Source: Microbacterium sp. T32 (lineage in GTDB: Bacteria > Actinomycetota > Actinomycetes > Actinomycetales > Microbacteriaceae). Taken from it: a stretch of DNA of 64,000 nt. The position numbers were made by a program, and so were the translations under genes. The DNA lies in the NCBI RefSeq assembly GCF_001619615.1, contig NZ_LQQP01000045.1, positions 25,834 to 89,833 of the forward strand. Reading direction: 5' to 3'. Below the pieces are notes generated by a model. That model ran no database searches and had not been told where the DNA came from. It was given only the letters and a program-made list of their open reading frames with translations. This document shows positions 26,528-35,424 of this stretch, in pieces. Positions within the stretch are counted from its first letter, which is position 1, and every line of letters begins with the position of its first letter.

Positions 26528-27436
26528 CTACAGACCGAGGCGCCGGAGGCGCAGCCGCGCCATGTCCTGCGCGCACGGGCCGGAGCCGAGCGCCCGCTCG
26601 GTGATGCGGAGGATCAGGCGGGTCGCGGTCTTCACCGGCAGCCAGGAACGCCGCACCCCGAGGAGCCGCCGGAAGCGCGGCGGGAACGTCGCCACGGCGG
26701 CGGCGAACAGCACGCGGTACGCCACGCCCATCATTCCGGGGAACGGGGGCTTCCGCAGGAACCGCACGACGTCGTCGACGCGCTCGTCGCGGCGCAGCTC
26801 GCCGCGGTCGAGGAACCCCTCGAGCTCGGCCCGGAGCTCCGCCTCGGTCAGCGGCGGGTCGGGGATCCGCATGAGCCGTCCGGCCGTGGCCCAGTCGGCG
26901 ACGTACGCGTCGGCGCCGCCCGGGATCGGTCCGCCGTACGCCTGGTGGCTGCGGAGGAACGCGTCCGTGAAGGCGATGTGCACCCACCGCACGAGGTCGC
27001 GGTCCTCGGCGGTGTAGCTGCGCTCGGCGCCGTCGCCGGCGACGTACGACCCCTGCACGCGCCGGTGGAAGCGGCCGACGCGGGCGGTCTCGGCATCCGC
27101 TTGGCTTTTCGATCCGTACGTGAGGGTGATGACCCACCGGACGGTGCCGGTGAGGCGTCCGATCGGGTCTTCGCGGTACCGCGACCAGTCGTGCACGCCC
27201 GCGAGCGCTCCGGGGTGCAGCGCCTGGAGAAGAAGGGCACGGATGCCGGCGACCAGGGTGCCCATTCCGGCATGGACGGTCCACGCCGGACCGTTCTCGA
27301 CGAAGTAGCCGCTGTCGTCGCCCTCGGCGATCGCCCGGACGTACGGCGCCATGCCGGTCGGGTCGCCCGCGAGGGCGGTGAGGAGCTTCGCACGCAACCG
27401 TGCGACGGGCGCCGGGACCGGAGGTGAGGACGTCAC
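26528..27436 (-). CDS. Oxygenase MPAB family protein (DUF2236)
   Basis: A 302-residue protein of the mycophenolic-acid-B/latex-clearing-protein-like group. Features of the family: LLLQALHPGALAGVHDWSRYREDPIGRLTGTVRWVITLTYG (a conserved HP and Arg-rich heme-side segment), VRWVHIAFTDAFLRSHQAYG and a C-terminal LRLRRLGL. Related proteins bind heme and oxidise or cleave isoprenoid or other hydrophobic substrates; many bacterial members have no known role. The start is GTG at 27436; the frame extends upstream but would overlap the next gene's stop region and gives no better ribosome-binding site. Confidence 0.8.
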   Translation of the reverse strand: MTSSPPVPAPVARLRAKLLTALAGDPTGMAPYVRAIAEGDDSGYFVENGPAWTVHAGMGTLVAGIRALLLQALHPGALAGVHDWSRYREDPIGRLTGTVRWVITLTYGSKSQADAETARVGRFHRRVQGSYVAGDGAERSYTAEDRDLVRWVHIAFTDAFLRSHQAYGGPIPGGADAYVADWATAGRLMRIPDPPLTEAELRAELEGFLDRGELRRDERVDDVVRFLRKPPFPGMMGVAYRVLFAAAVATFPPRFRRLLGVRRSWLPVKTATRLILRITERALGSGPCAQDMARLRLRRLGL

Positions 27437-27476
27437 GCTGTCCAGCGTGCCATCTCCGGTCGGCGCGAGGGCCGGA

Positions 27477-27998
27477 TCAGTGGCCCTCGTGGGTGATGAC
27501 CGGCACGGATCCGTCGTCGCGGATGAGCACGGCATCCTGGGTCGCGCCGAGAGCGGGGGTGACGACGACCGCGATGATCGACGCGGCCACCAGCAGGCCG
27601 ATCACGCTCATCGGCTGCGCGGTGCGCGGGGCCGTGTCGGCTCGCCGCACCCGTCCGGCGACGGAGGCGCCGACGACGATGAGGAGGAGCGCCGCCGCGG
27701 CGATCGCGATGACGCTCGTGTGCGCGGGCAGGACGAACATGAGGGCGGCGGCCAGCACGATGCCGGCGAGGACCCCCACCAGCGTCGCCCGGGGAGCGAT
27801 GAGCCGGCCGAGGGCGAGGACGGCCCCGCCCCAGACCAGCGCGCCGACACCGAGGACGACCAGACCCGCTCCGAGGCCGCGCGAGGCGGCCCCGGAGCTC
27901 GGTCCCACGATTGCGCCCGCACCGAGGGCAGCGAGGATCAGCCCGGCCCCCCATGCGGACACGGAGGGCCACGACCGGACGAAGGTCGCGGCGTTCAC
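27477..27998 (-). CDS. Small multi-pass membrane protein, hypothetical
   Basis: A 173-residue protein with about five hydrophobic helices (for example WGAGLILAALGAGAIVG, LGAGLVVLGVGALVWGGAVL, LVGVLAGIVLAAALMFVL, VIAIAAAALLLIVVGASVAG, VIGLLVAASIIAVVV) and a short polar C-terminus (DAVLIRDDGSVPVITHEGH). GTG at 27998 lies 2 bases after the DUF4383 gene stop, so the two are one operon. I recognise no family; a role beside the DUF4383 protein in the membrane is only inferred. Confidence 0.75.
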   Translation of the reverse strand: MNAATFVRSWPSVSAWGAGLILAALGAGAIVGPSSGAASRGLGAGLVVLGVGALVWGGAVLALGRLIAPRATLVGVLAGIVLAAALMFVLPAHTSVIAIAAAALLLIVVGASVAGRVRRADTAPRTAQPMSVIGLLVAASIIAVVVTPALGATQDAVLIRDDGSVPVITHEGH

Positions 27999-28000
27999 GG

Positions 28001-28408
28001 TCAGACCGCCGCGGTGCGCGGGATGTTGCGCTCGGCGCCGAGGCCGACACCGAGGAGCACGACGGCGCTCGCGAGGTGCAGGAAGTGGTCGGGCACGTTG
28101 AGCGCGAGGATGTTGGCCGGACCCGTGAGGAAGAAGCCGACGATACCGAGGAGCAGGTAGACCGCACCGACGGTGGTGTTGACGCCCTTGGCAGCACGCG
28201 CGTTGGCGAGACCAGCGACCAGCAGCGCGGCACCGATGAGGAGGTGCGCGATGTTGTGCAGCGGGTTGACGGCGAAGATGCCGAGCAGCAGGTTGCCCTC
28301 GCTGCTGGCGAAGCCGACGCCGCCGGTGACGGCGAAGCCGAGCAGACCGACGAGCAGGTAGACGGCACCGAAGACGGTGGCGACGATGCGGTTCGGTGAC
28401 GAGCTCAT
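28001..28408 (-). CDS. DUF4383 membrane protein
   Basis: A 135-residue protein with four membrane helices in an internally repeated pattern: VFGAVYLLVGLLGFAVTGG and VGAVYLLLGIVGFFLTGP, each followed by N(P/V)(L/P)(H/D)NxxHLLIGAALLV-like helices. This matches the actinobacterial DUF4383 family, whose role is unknown. ATG at 28408 follows GGGAGG. It is the first gene of a two-gene operon; the 130-base upstream spacer shows no clear operator. Confidence 0.88.
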   Translation of the reverse strand: MSSSPNRIVATVFGAVYLLVGLLGFAVTGGVGFASSEGNLLLGIFAVNPLHNIAHLLIGAALLVAGLANARAAKGVNTTVGAVYLLLGIVGFFLTGPANILALNVPDHFLHLASAVVLLGVGLGAERNIPRTAAV

Positions 28409-28538
28409 GATGAACCTCCCAGAGTTCTTGCAGCGACCACTCGGCCGCCTTTGACACATCTTCGGAGACACTGGGTGTTTCGGATTGGGCTTTGCACGCC
28501 GGGATGCCATGCGGTAAGCGCGTGCGCTCTGCCCGGAA

Positions 28539-29294
28539 TCAGAGCGTCGTCATTCCGCCGTCCACGACGAACGTGCCGCCGGTGGCGAACGCCCCCTCGT
28601 CGCTCGCGAGGTAGACCATGATGCCCGTGACGTCGTCGGCGGTGCCGGCCCGACCGACGGGGATACGTCCGACGATCGCCGACCGCGCCGCCGGATCGTC
28701 GGAGATCGCGCTCACCAGCGGGGTCTCGGTGTAAGCGGGTTGGACGGTGTTCACGCGGATGCCGCGGTCGGCATATGCCGCGGCGGCGGCGCGCACCAGT
28801 CCGTGCGCTCCGGCCTTCGACGCGCTGTAGGCCGTGAAGTCCTTGCCTTCGCCGCTGACGGCCGTCGGGCTGCCGGTGAGGATGATGGCGCCGCCCCCGC
28901 GAGCGAGCAGGGCGCGCACGGCGTGCTTTACCGTGAGAAACGTGCCGGTGAGATTCACGTCGACCGTGCGCTGCCACACCGCCAGGTCGAGGTCGGCGAT
29001 GGGGGCGTCGCTGCCGAAGAGCTGCACGGCGGCGTTCGCGACGACCACGTCGGGGGTCCATCCGGCTGCCGCCAGGTCGGCGAACGCCGCCGCGACGTCG
29101 TCCTCGGCGGTGACGTCCATCGCCACCGCCCGGGCCCGCGGACCCAGGCGCGCCGACTCCCGCTCGACCCCCGCGGCATCCCGGTCGGCGAGCACGACGC
29201 GCGCTCCCTCGGTGACGAAGCGGCTCGCGACCGCGAGCCCGATCCCGCGGGCGGCGCCCGTGACGAGCGCGGTCTTGCCCTCCAGCCGAGTCAT
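28539..29294 (-). CDS. SDR-family oxidoreductase
   Basis: A 251-residue classical short-chain dehydrogenase. Cofactor motif TGAARGIGLA (residues 12-21), NAAV for NNAG, and the catalytic YSASK with upstream Ser (ILTGSPTAV) are present. LADRD after the second strand suggests NAD(H). It is the last gene of the ten-gene glycan operon, overlapping the preceding gene as ATGA. Given GH78 and GH43 upstream, a sugar or aldonolactone such as one derived from L-rhamnose is a plausible substrate; this is inference from context. Confidence 0.88.
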   Translation of the reverse strand: MTRLEGKTALVTGAARGIGLAVASRFVTEGARVVLADRDAAGVERESARLGPRARAVAMDVTAEDDVAAAFADLAAAGWTPDVVVANAAVQLFGSDAPIADLDLAVWQRTVDVNLTGTFLTVKHAVRALLARGGGAIILTGSPTAVSGEGKDFTAYSASKAGAHGLVRAAAAAYADRGIRVNTVQPAYTETPLVSAISDDPAARSAIVGRIPVGRAGTADDVTGIMVYLASDEGAFATGGTFVVDGGMTTL

Positions 29295-31081
29295 GCGTCC
29301 ACCCGCGTCGCCCGCACGGCCATGTACTGCCGACCGGGAAGGTCGACGCGCACCGTCCCGGAATGGATGCCGTCCACCCGGTCGATCGTCATGTTCCACG
29401 TGTCGATGACGTCGACGGTCCACTCGCCGTCGCCGAGGAGCACGGTCCGGAAGCGCGGGCGGTTGAAACCGAAGTAGGCCACGCGCACCGTGGCATCCGT
29501 CGACTGCGCCCACGGCACGTCCCAGTCCGACGGCGCGGGGTCCAGCACGCCCCCGGGGACGTCGGCGAGGACGCGCTCGAGGAAGCCGATCCGCGCGGGG
29601 GAGGAGCCGTGCAGCACGCCGCCCTTCGCCCACCACAGCACCTCGTCGTCGGAGCCGGCGGCCGCGGGCATGATCGCCTCGCCGACCGGCGCGGGCAGGT
29701 AGGTCTCGCCATGGCCGACGTACCCGCCGCGGACCGCGCCCTCCCAGAACCGGCGGGTCATCTCCTCGCCGGTGACGTTGCCCCAGCCCTGGTCGATGTC
29801 GCCCTCGTAGGCGCACTCGTCGATGACGACGGGCTTGCCCCACCGCTCGCGCCACTCGTCGGTGTTCTCGGCCGTGCGATAGACATCGACGCGCTGGACG
29901 CTCGCGTGCGTGATCCACGGCCGGCCGTAGTCGTAGAACGGGCGGCAGTTGTGGATCGAGAGCAGATGATCGAAAGGGTCCTCCTCGCCGACGATCGCGG
30001 CGAGGCGCTCCCAGTCGTCCTCGTCCTTGCTCCAGACGAGGTCGTACTCGTTCGCGAGCGACCACCACACGTTCGAGAACGCCGCGAGTCGGCGCACGAC
30101 GTGCCGGACGTACCGGTCGTCCACGGCGGGACCGAGGTCCGCGAATCCCCAGCGGTCGTAGGCGTGGAACAGGATGAGGTCGGCCTCGATCCCGAGGGCG
30201 CCGAGCTGAGCGATGCGGCGCTCGAGCCGGCGGAAGTGCGCCGGATCGAAGCGTTCGAGGTCGAAGCCGTCGGCCAGCGATCCGGGGAAGACGAAGTCGT
30301 CGGGCTCGTTGGCATTGAACAGGTACGACTTCGGGAACAGGCACATGCGGAGCTTGCGGAACGGTCCGTCGGCGAGCGTCTCGAGCGTCCGCTCCTGCAG
30401 CGCCTCCGGCTGGTGCGTCCACGCGTACGCCGTCGTCCCCAACGGCCGGTGGCGCTCGCCGTCGGCGTGTCGGAAGTGGAAGCCGTCCACGCGCACCGGA
30501 CCGTGGGCGCCGGATGCCGGGCCCCCGACGTCCGCGCTTCCGGTCAGGCCGTCGAGCGAGGGGGTCGTGGCATCCGTCTCGAACGACCAGGTGCCCTCGG
30601 CGTCCGCCAGTGCTCGGAACACCCACTCACCGTCGCCGTCGTAGAACCCGCCGACGCGGACGGCCGAGCCGTCGGGGCGGCGGAAGGTCGCGTGCGCGTC
30701 GACGTCGACGAACGGGTTGCCGTGCGAGGGGCCGTCGACGCGTACCTCGAGGACGCCCCATAGGGTCGTCGCGGCGACGGGACGCACACGCGCGGAGCCG
30801 CGCGCGACCTCGTCGCCCTCGTAGGTCGGCGAGGGCGCGATGGCCGGGGCGTAGGGCGGCCGCTCATCGCCGTCGCCGATCTCGGCGAGCGCGGCCCAGA
30901 ACCGTGCGCGGTGGTCGGGGTCCTCGAGGCTCGGCACGATCGCGACGAGCTGGCCGAGGCGGCCGCCCCGGAACTGCGTCGCCATCGGGGAGGCGGCGAC
31001 GCCGGGGAGGAAGCGCTCGAGCACGGCACGGGCGCCGGGGTGGTCCAGGGCTTCGCCGAAGGTGGAGCGGCGGTCGAACAT
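29291..31081 (-). CDS. DUF5060/DUF5605 glycoside hydrolase
   Basis: A 596-residue protein without signal peptide. An N-terminal helical section (to about 95) precedes a beta-sandwich DUF5060 domain (TTLWGVLEVRVDGPSHGNPFVDVDAHATF, GFYDGDGEWVFR), then a TIM barrel with FHFRHADGERHRPLGTTAYAW, LRMCLFPKSY, and candidate acids Glu in WSLANEYD and Glu in VVIDECAYEGDIDQGWGN, then a DUF5605-like C-terminal sandwich. The arrangement fits retaining clan-A glycosidases whose substrates are largely unknown. It lies 15 bases behind GH78 and overlaps the SDR gene, so it likely removes one sugar from the imported glycan. Confidence 0.8.
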   Translation of the reverse strand: MFDRRSTFGEALDHPGARAVLERFLPGVAASPMATQFRGGRLGQLVAIVPSLEDPDHRARFWAALAEIGDGDERPPYAPAIAPSPTYEGDEVARGSARVRPVAATTLWGVLEVRVDGPSHGNPFVDVDAHATFRRPDGSAVRVGGFYDGDGEWVFRALADAEGTWSFETDATTPSLDGLTGSADVGGPASGAHGPVRVDGFHFRHADGERHRPLGTTAYAWTHQPEALQERTLETLADGPFRKLRMCLFPKSYLFNANEPDDFVFPGSLADGFDLERFDPAHFRRLERRIAQLGALGIEADLILFHAYDRWGFADLGPAVDDRYVRHVVRRLAAFSNVWWSLANEYDLVWSKDEDDWERLAAIVGEEDPFDHLLSIHNCRPFYDYGRPWITHASVQRVDVYRTAENTDEWRERWGKPVVIDECAYEGDIDQGWGNVTGEEMTRRFWEGAVRGGYVGHGETYLPAPVGEAIMPAAAGSDDEVLWWAKGGVLHGSSPARIGFLERVLADVPGGVLDPAPSDWDVPWAQSTDATVRVAYFGFNRPRFRTVLLGDGEWTVDVIDTWNMTIDRVDGIHSGTVRVDLPGRQYMAVRATRVDA

Positions 31082-31096
31082 TTCGGTCCTTGCGGG

Positions 31097-33913
31097 TCAG
31101 ACCGCGCCGGTGGCGGCGCGGACGGCGTGATCGACGCGGTCGAGCACGTCCGGCGGGGTGAACATGAGGGCGCTGGCGAGCGGCCGGTTCGCGCCCCAGA
31201 CGGTGTCGGCACGCACGGCCGCGACGCGTTCGGGGGCGCTCTCGGCGAGCGTCTCGAGGAGCGCGGCGTACGCGCGCGGGTCGTCGATGACGGCCGCGAG
31301 CGGCGCCTCGAGACCCGGGAGCGGGGGAGCGGGTGGAGCGGCGGGCAGGACGACCGTCCAACGGTGCGTTCCCGAACCGACGGCGGCCGGCACGGTCGTC
31401 CCGTCCGCCGGGACGCCGGGGAGGTCGACGTCGGCGGTCGTGTTCGGGGGCACCACGGCGGTGATGCGCACGGCATCCCCCTCCCGACGCCACTCGACCG
31501 CGGCCTCGCCGTAGGGCGTCTCGTGCCGCGCGGAGGCGTGCTCGAGCGACGCGAGCGGGCGCGGGGCGATCCGCACGCGACGGTAGCCGGGCGCGGCGGG
31601 GGCGAGGCCCGCCACGGTGCGGTGCAGCCAGTCGGCGACGGCGCCCAGGGCGTAGTGGTTGAACGAGGTCATCTCGCCCGGGTTCACCGACCCGTCCGGC
31701 AGCATGCTGTCCCAGCGCTCCCACACGGTCGTGGCCCCCATCGTCACGGGGTACAGCCAGGACGGACACTCGGTCTGCAGCAGCAGGCGCTCGGCGGCGG
31801 CGAGGTGGCCGCCGTCGGTGAGCGCGTTGGCGACGAGCGGCGTCCCGACGAAGCCGGTGCCGATGCGATACCCGCCCTCGCGGACGAGCGCGGCGAGACG
31901 GTCGCTCAGGGCCTGCCGGGTGGCGGGGTCGTCGACGAGGTCGAACGTGAGCGCGAGCGCGTAGGCGGTCGGTGCGTCGCTCATCATGCGTCCGGCGGGC
32001 GTGACGTACTCCGCCCGGAACGCGCGGCGGCTGCGATCCGCCAGGTCGCCGTAGAGTGCGGCGTCCTCGTCGAGACCCAGGATGCCGGCCGCCTCGGCGA
32101 CGAGCCGCAGGGACCGCGCGAAGCACGCGGTCGCGACGATGTCGGCATCCACCTTCGCCTGGCCCGGCTTGTCGGGCGGGGCGGCCGGATCGAGCCAGTC
32201 GCCCAGCTGCATGTGCCCCGCCCACAGTCCGCTCTCGCCGGCGTCGCGGCGGACGGCCTCGACCCACGCGCGCATGCTCGGGTACTGCGCGGCGAGCACC
32301 TCCCGGTCGCCGAAGCGGTCGTAGAGCACTGACGGGACGACCGTGGCCGCGTCGCCCCACGCCGCGACGGGACCGCCGCCGGCGAAGGACGGCAGCGCCG
32401 CCGGGATGACGAGGGGGACGACGCCGTCGTGTCGTTCCTGTTCGAGCGCCAGATCGCGCAGCCAGGACGTGAGGAACCCCGCGCTGTCGTACAGGAAGCT
32501 CGCGGTGGGCGCGAACACCTGCAGGTCGCCGGTCCACCCGAGGCGCTCGTCGCGCTGCGGGCAGTCGGTCGGGATCGACAGGAAGTTGCCGCGCAGGCCC
32601 CACACGACGTTCTCGTGCAGGCGGTCGAGCAGCGCGTGCGACGACGCGAACCAGCCCGTGCGCACGAGGTCGGTGTGCAGCACGACCGCCTCGACGTCGG
32701 CATCGTCGACGTCGACCCCGTCGATCTGCGCGTACCGGAAGCCGTAGAACGAGAACCGGCTCTCGAGCACGTCGTCGCCACCGGAGAGGAGGAAGGATGC
32801 CTCGGCCCGGGCGTTGCGGAGCGGGCGGAGCGCCAGCTCCCCGTCCTCGAGCACCTCGGCGTGGCGGATCGTGACGCGGGTACCGGCGGCGCCGCGCACC
32901 CGCAGCTGCAGACGCCCGACCAGGTTCTGCCCGAAGTCGAGGATCGTGCCGCCCGACGGCGCGGTGAGGCGCGCCCGGACGTGCAGCGTCTGCGTGCGAC
33001 GGACCGGCGGGGCGATCCGCGCCTCGGGCACGGGCACCGTCTCGTAGCCCGGGCGCGCGACGGCGCCCACGCGGGCCGGTGCCCACCGCGAGCCCGCCGT
33101 GACGGTCTCGCCGGTTCGGCCCAGGTCCTGTTCCTCGCCGGCGTAGATGCCGCTCGCGCGGACGGGCCCGTCCGGGGACGCCTCCCACCCCGCGCCGGTC
33201 GCGGCGAGCGTCGCGACCTCGCCGTCCTCGTACGTCACGCGCAGTTGCGCGAGGAAGGACGGCTGGTCGCCGTAGACGCGGTCGGTGAACGTGAAGAAGC
33301 CGTACTTCTCGGTGTACCAGGCGCCCGCGATCGTGGCACCGAGGACGTTCTCGCCGGCGCCGACGAGGGCGGTGACGTCGACCGTCTCGTGCACGAGCCG
33401 GTCGCGGTACGACGTCCACCCGGGCGACAGCACGTCGTCGCTCACGGGCGTCCCGTTGATCTCGGGCTCGGCGACGCCCAGGGCCGTCCAGAACAGCACG
33501 GCGCTGCGCACCGGCCGCTCGAGGTGGAACGTCGTGCGCACGAGGGCGGGCTGCGCCGGCACCGAGGCGTCCGCGAGACCGATCGGTTCGGCGACCCACT
33601 CGCCGTCACCGAGAAACCCCGCGACGACCGGCCGGGGCGGGCTCCACGGGCTCGTCCCGCCGTCGGTTCCCGTGACGCGGACGCGCACGTCGCGGCGCTC
33701 GCCCGGGGCGAGCGGGCGGAACGGCCAGTCCACGAGGACCGCGTCGTCGCCTTCGGCGGCGATCGTGTCGATGCCGTCCGTCAGCTCGGCGCGGACCTGA
33801 CGCCAGTCCGGCGTCTCCGTCCGCACGCGCCACGACAGGCGGGGGCGGGCGACCGCGACGAACACGGTGTCCTCCCGCAGCTCCGCATGGAGCGTCACCT
33901 CTGCCTCGCTCAT
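31097..33913 (-). CDS. GH78 alpha-L-rhamnosidase
   Basis: A 938-residue intracellular alpha-L-rhamnosidase. Order: Ig-like N-terminal domain (RPRLSWRV), rhamnosidase N domain (WISPYYTEKYGFF-type region reads GAWYTEKYGFFTFTDRVYG), beta domain (ILDFGQNLVGRLQLRV, HAEVLEDGEL), then an (alpha/alpha)6 catalytic barrel with SIPTDCPQRDERLGWTGDLQVFAPT, LQLGDWLDP-like GHMQLGDWLD, and TVWERWDS; a C-terminal sandwich follows. The Asp/Glu residues in RDERLGWTGD and WERWD are the expected catalytic acids. ATG at 33913 overlaps the GH43 stop; the frame continues far upstream through GH43 but that part is spurious. Confidence 0.95.
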   Translation of the reverse strand: MSEAEVTLHAELREDTVFVAVARPRLSWRVRTETPDWRQVRAELTDGIDTIAAEGDDAVLVDWPFRPLAPGERRDVRVRVTGTDGGTSPWSPPRPVVAGFLGDGEWVAEPIGLADASVPAQPALVRTTFHLERPVRSAVLFWTALGVAEPEINGTPVSDDVLSPGWTSYRDRLVHETVDVTALVGAGENVLGATIAGAWYTEKYGFFTFTDRVYGDQPSFLAQLRVTYEDGEVATLAATGAGWEASPDGPVRASGIYAGEEQDLGRTGETVTAGSRWAPARVGAVARPGYETVPVPEARIAPPVRRTQTLHVRARLTAPSGGTILDFGQNLVGRLQLRVRGAAGTRVTIRHAEVLEDGELALRPLRNARAEASFLLSGGDDVLESRFSFYGFRYAQIDGVDVDDADVEAVVLHTDLVRTGWFASSHALLDRLHENVVWGLRGNFLSIPTDCPQRDERLGWTGDLQVFAPTASFLYDSAGFLTSWLRDLALEQERHDGVVPLVIPAALPSFAGGGPVAAWGDAATVVPSVLYDRFGDREVLAAQYPSMRAWVEAVRRDAGESGLWAGHMQLGDWLDPAAPPDKPGQAKVDADIVATACFARSLRLVAEAAGILGLDEDAALYGDLADRSRRAFRAEYVTPAGRMMSDAPTAYALALTFDLVDDPATRQALSDRLAALVREGGYRIGTGFVGTPLVANALTDGGHLAAAERLLLQTECPSWLYPVTMGATTVWERWDSMLPDGSVNPGEMTSFNHYALGAVADWLHRTVAGLAPAAPGYRRVRIAPRPLASLEHASARHETPYGEAAVEWRREGDAVRITAVVPPNTTADVDLPGVPADGTTVPAAVGSGTHRWTVVLPAAPPAPPLPGLEAPLAAVIDDPRAYAALLETLAESAPERVAAVRADTVWGANRPLASALMFTPPDVLDRVDHAVRAATGAV

Positions 33914-35424
33914 TCGTCGTTCCCCTCGGAGATCCAGTTCGTGGCATCCACTCGTCCCTCGCGGGCGTACACGCCGATGACGCGGCCGGTGAACGACTCC
34001 GCCGTCTCCGACGACAGGAACCTGCCGTCGACGTCGGCGAGATCGATGCGGCGGCCCGCCACCGTGGCCGCGAAATGGAAGACGTCGCTCGTGCGGGCGA
34101 AACCCTGTTCGGTCTCGGGCCGGCGCGAGTCGATGTGCAGCGTCACGCGGTCGGCGTCGACGGATGCCACCCACTCCTGGACGAGACCCGCGACGTTCGC
34201 GCGGGCGACGACGCGACCGCCGCCCGCCTCGACCTCGACGTGGAAGTCCTCGTCGTAGCGGACGGCCAGCCCGCCGATTCCGGCGGTGCAGTCCAGGTCG
34301 ACGGAGGTCGACTGCGTCAGGTGCTCCTGGCGACGACCGACGAACACCGGTCGCGGGTCGTCGAGCGTCGACCCGTCGGCGCGCAGGACGAGCCACCCGG
34401 GGCGGGTCGTGCGGTCGGACACCTGCTCCGGCAGCCGGCGCGGGGTGATCCACTCGCCGTCCAGCGGGGTGTCGGGCGAGAACGTCGCCTCGACGTGCGT
34501 TCCGGGACGCGGGTTCAGCCCGACCGGTTCCATCGTGGGCCAGCCGTCCGCGTGCCACCGCACGCGGGTGACGAACGTCTCGCGTCCGAGCGCGGAGAAC
34601 GCGCGCGTCATGCTGCGCGGGCGCACGCCCAGCAGCACGCACAGCCACTCGCCGTCCGGGCCGATCACGAGGTCGCCGTGGCCGGTGTTCTGCACGGGGC
34701 GGATCGTCGACCGCGCCGACACGATCGGGTTCGCGGGTCCGGTCTCGAAGGGCCCCTCGGGGCGGTCCGCGCGGGCGATGGACACGCCGTGTCCGCGCTC
34801 GGTGCCGCCCTCGGCGATCAGCAGGTACCAGCGCCCGTCGATCTCGTAGAGGTGCGGCGCCTCGGGGAACTGCCCGCCGGTGCCCGACCACAGCGACCGC
34901 GGCTCCTCGAGCGCGCGGTGCGTACCGAGGTCGACCCGGGCCTGCAGGATGCCGAGGTGCCGGCCGGCCCCCTCGCCGCCGAGGATCAGCCCCGAGTACG
35001 TGATGATCGCGACGCCGTCGGCATCCCACGCGATGTCGGGGTCGATGCCGTCGAGCGAGGCCCGGCCCGCCGAGTCGGTGATCAGGTCGCCGTCGCTCCA
35101 CGGCCCCGCGGGGTCGGTCGCGGTGAAGTGCAGCATGCCCCGGCCCATGGCATCCGTCACGACGAGGTGGAAGACGCCGTCGCGGTGGCGCAGGGTCGGC
35201 GCCCACGCGCCACCCGCCGTGCGCACGTCCTCGACACCGAGCTGCCCGGGACGCGTGGCGACGTGGCCGATGAGCTCCCACGTGACGAAGTCGGTGGACC
35301 GGTGGATCGGGATGCCGGGAAGGTACTCGAACGTCGAGGTCGCCAGATACCACGCGTCGCCGACGCGCACGGCCGACGGGTCGGGGTGGAAGCCGGGGAT
35401 CAGGGGGTTGGGGTAATCGGTCAT
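33910..35424 (-). CDS. GH43 beta-xylosidase/alpha-L-arabinofuranosidase
   Basis: A 504-residue five-bladed beta-propeller glycosidase with a C-terminal concanavalin-like domain. The three catalytic acids are visible: Asp15 in GFHPDPS, Asp130 in GIDPDIAW and Glu188 in QFPEAPHLY. STFEYLPGIPIHRSTDFVTWELIGH is typical of xylosidase-like GH43 members. No signal peptide, so it acts on imported oligosaccharides, releasing xylose or arabinose from the ends. Arabinose would then enter the araDBA pathway at the start of the window. It overlaps both neighbours by the ATGA arrangement. Confidence 0.94.
   Translation of the reverse strand: MTDYPNPLIPGFHPDPSAVRVGDAWYLATSTFEYLPGIPIHRSTDFVTWELIGHVATRPGQLGVEDVRTAGGAWAPTLRHRDGVFHLVVTDAMGRGMLHFTATDPAGPWSDGDLITDSAGRASLDGIDPDIAWDADGVAIITYSGLILGGEGAGRHLGILQARVDLGTHRALEEPRSLWSGTGGQFPEAPHLYEIDGRWYLLIAEGGTERGHGVSIARADRPEGPFETGPANPIVSARSTIRPVQNTGHGDLVIGPDGEWLCVLLGVRPRSMTRAFSALGRETFVTRVRWHADGWPTMEPVGLNPRPGTHVEATFSPDTPLDGEWITPRRLPEQVSDRTTRPGWLVLRADGSTLDDPRPVFVGRRQEHLTQSTSVDLDCTAGIGGLAVRYDEDFHVEVEAGGGRVVARANVAGLVQEWVASVDADRVTLHIDSRRPETEQGFARTSDVFHFAATVAGRRIDLADVDGRFLSSETAESFTGRVIGVYAREGRVDATNWISEGNDE

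Noticed and set aside
33914..35353. Upstream extension of the GH78 frame to 35353
   Set aside because: It overlaps the whole GH43 gene; the ATG overlapping the GH43 stop gives a normal rhamnosidase.
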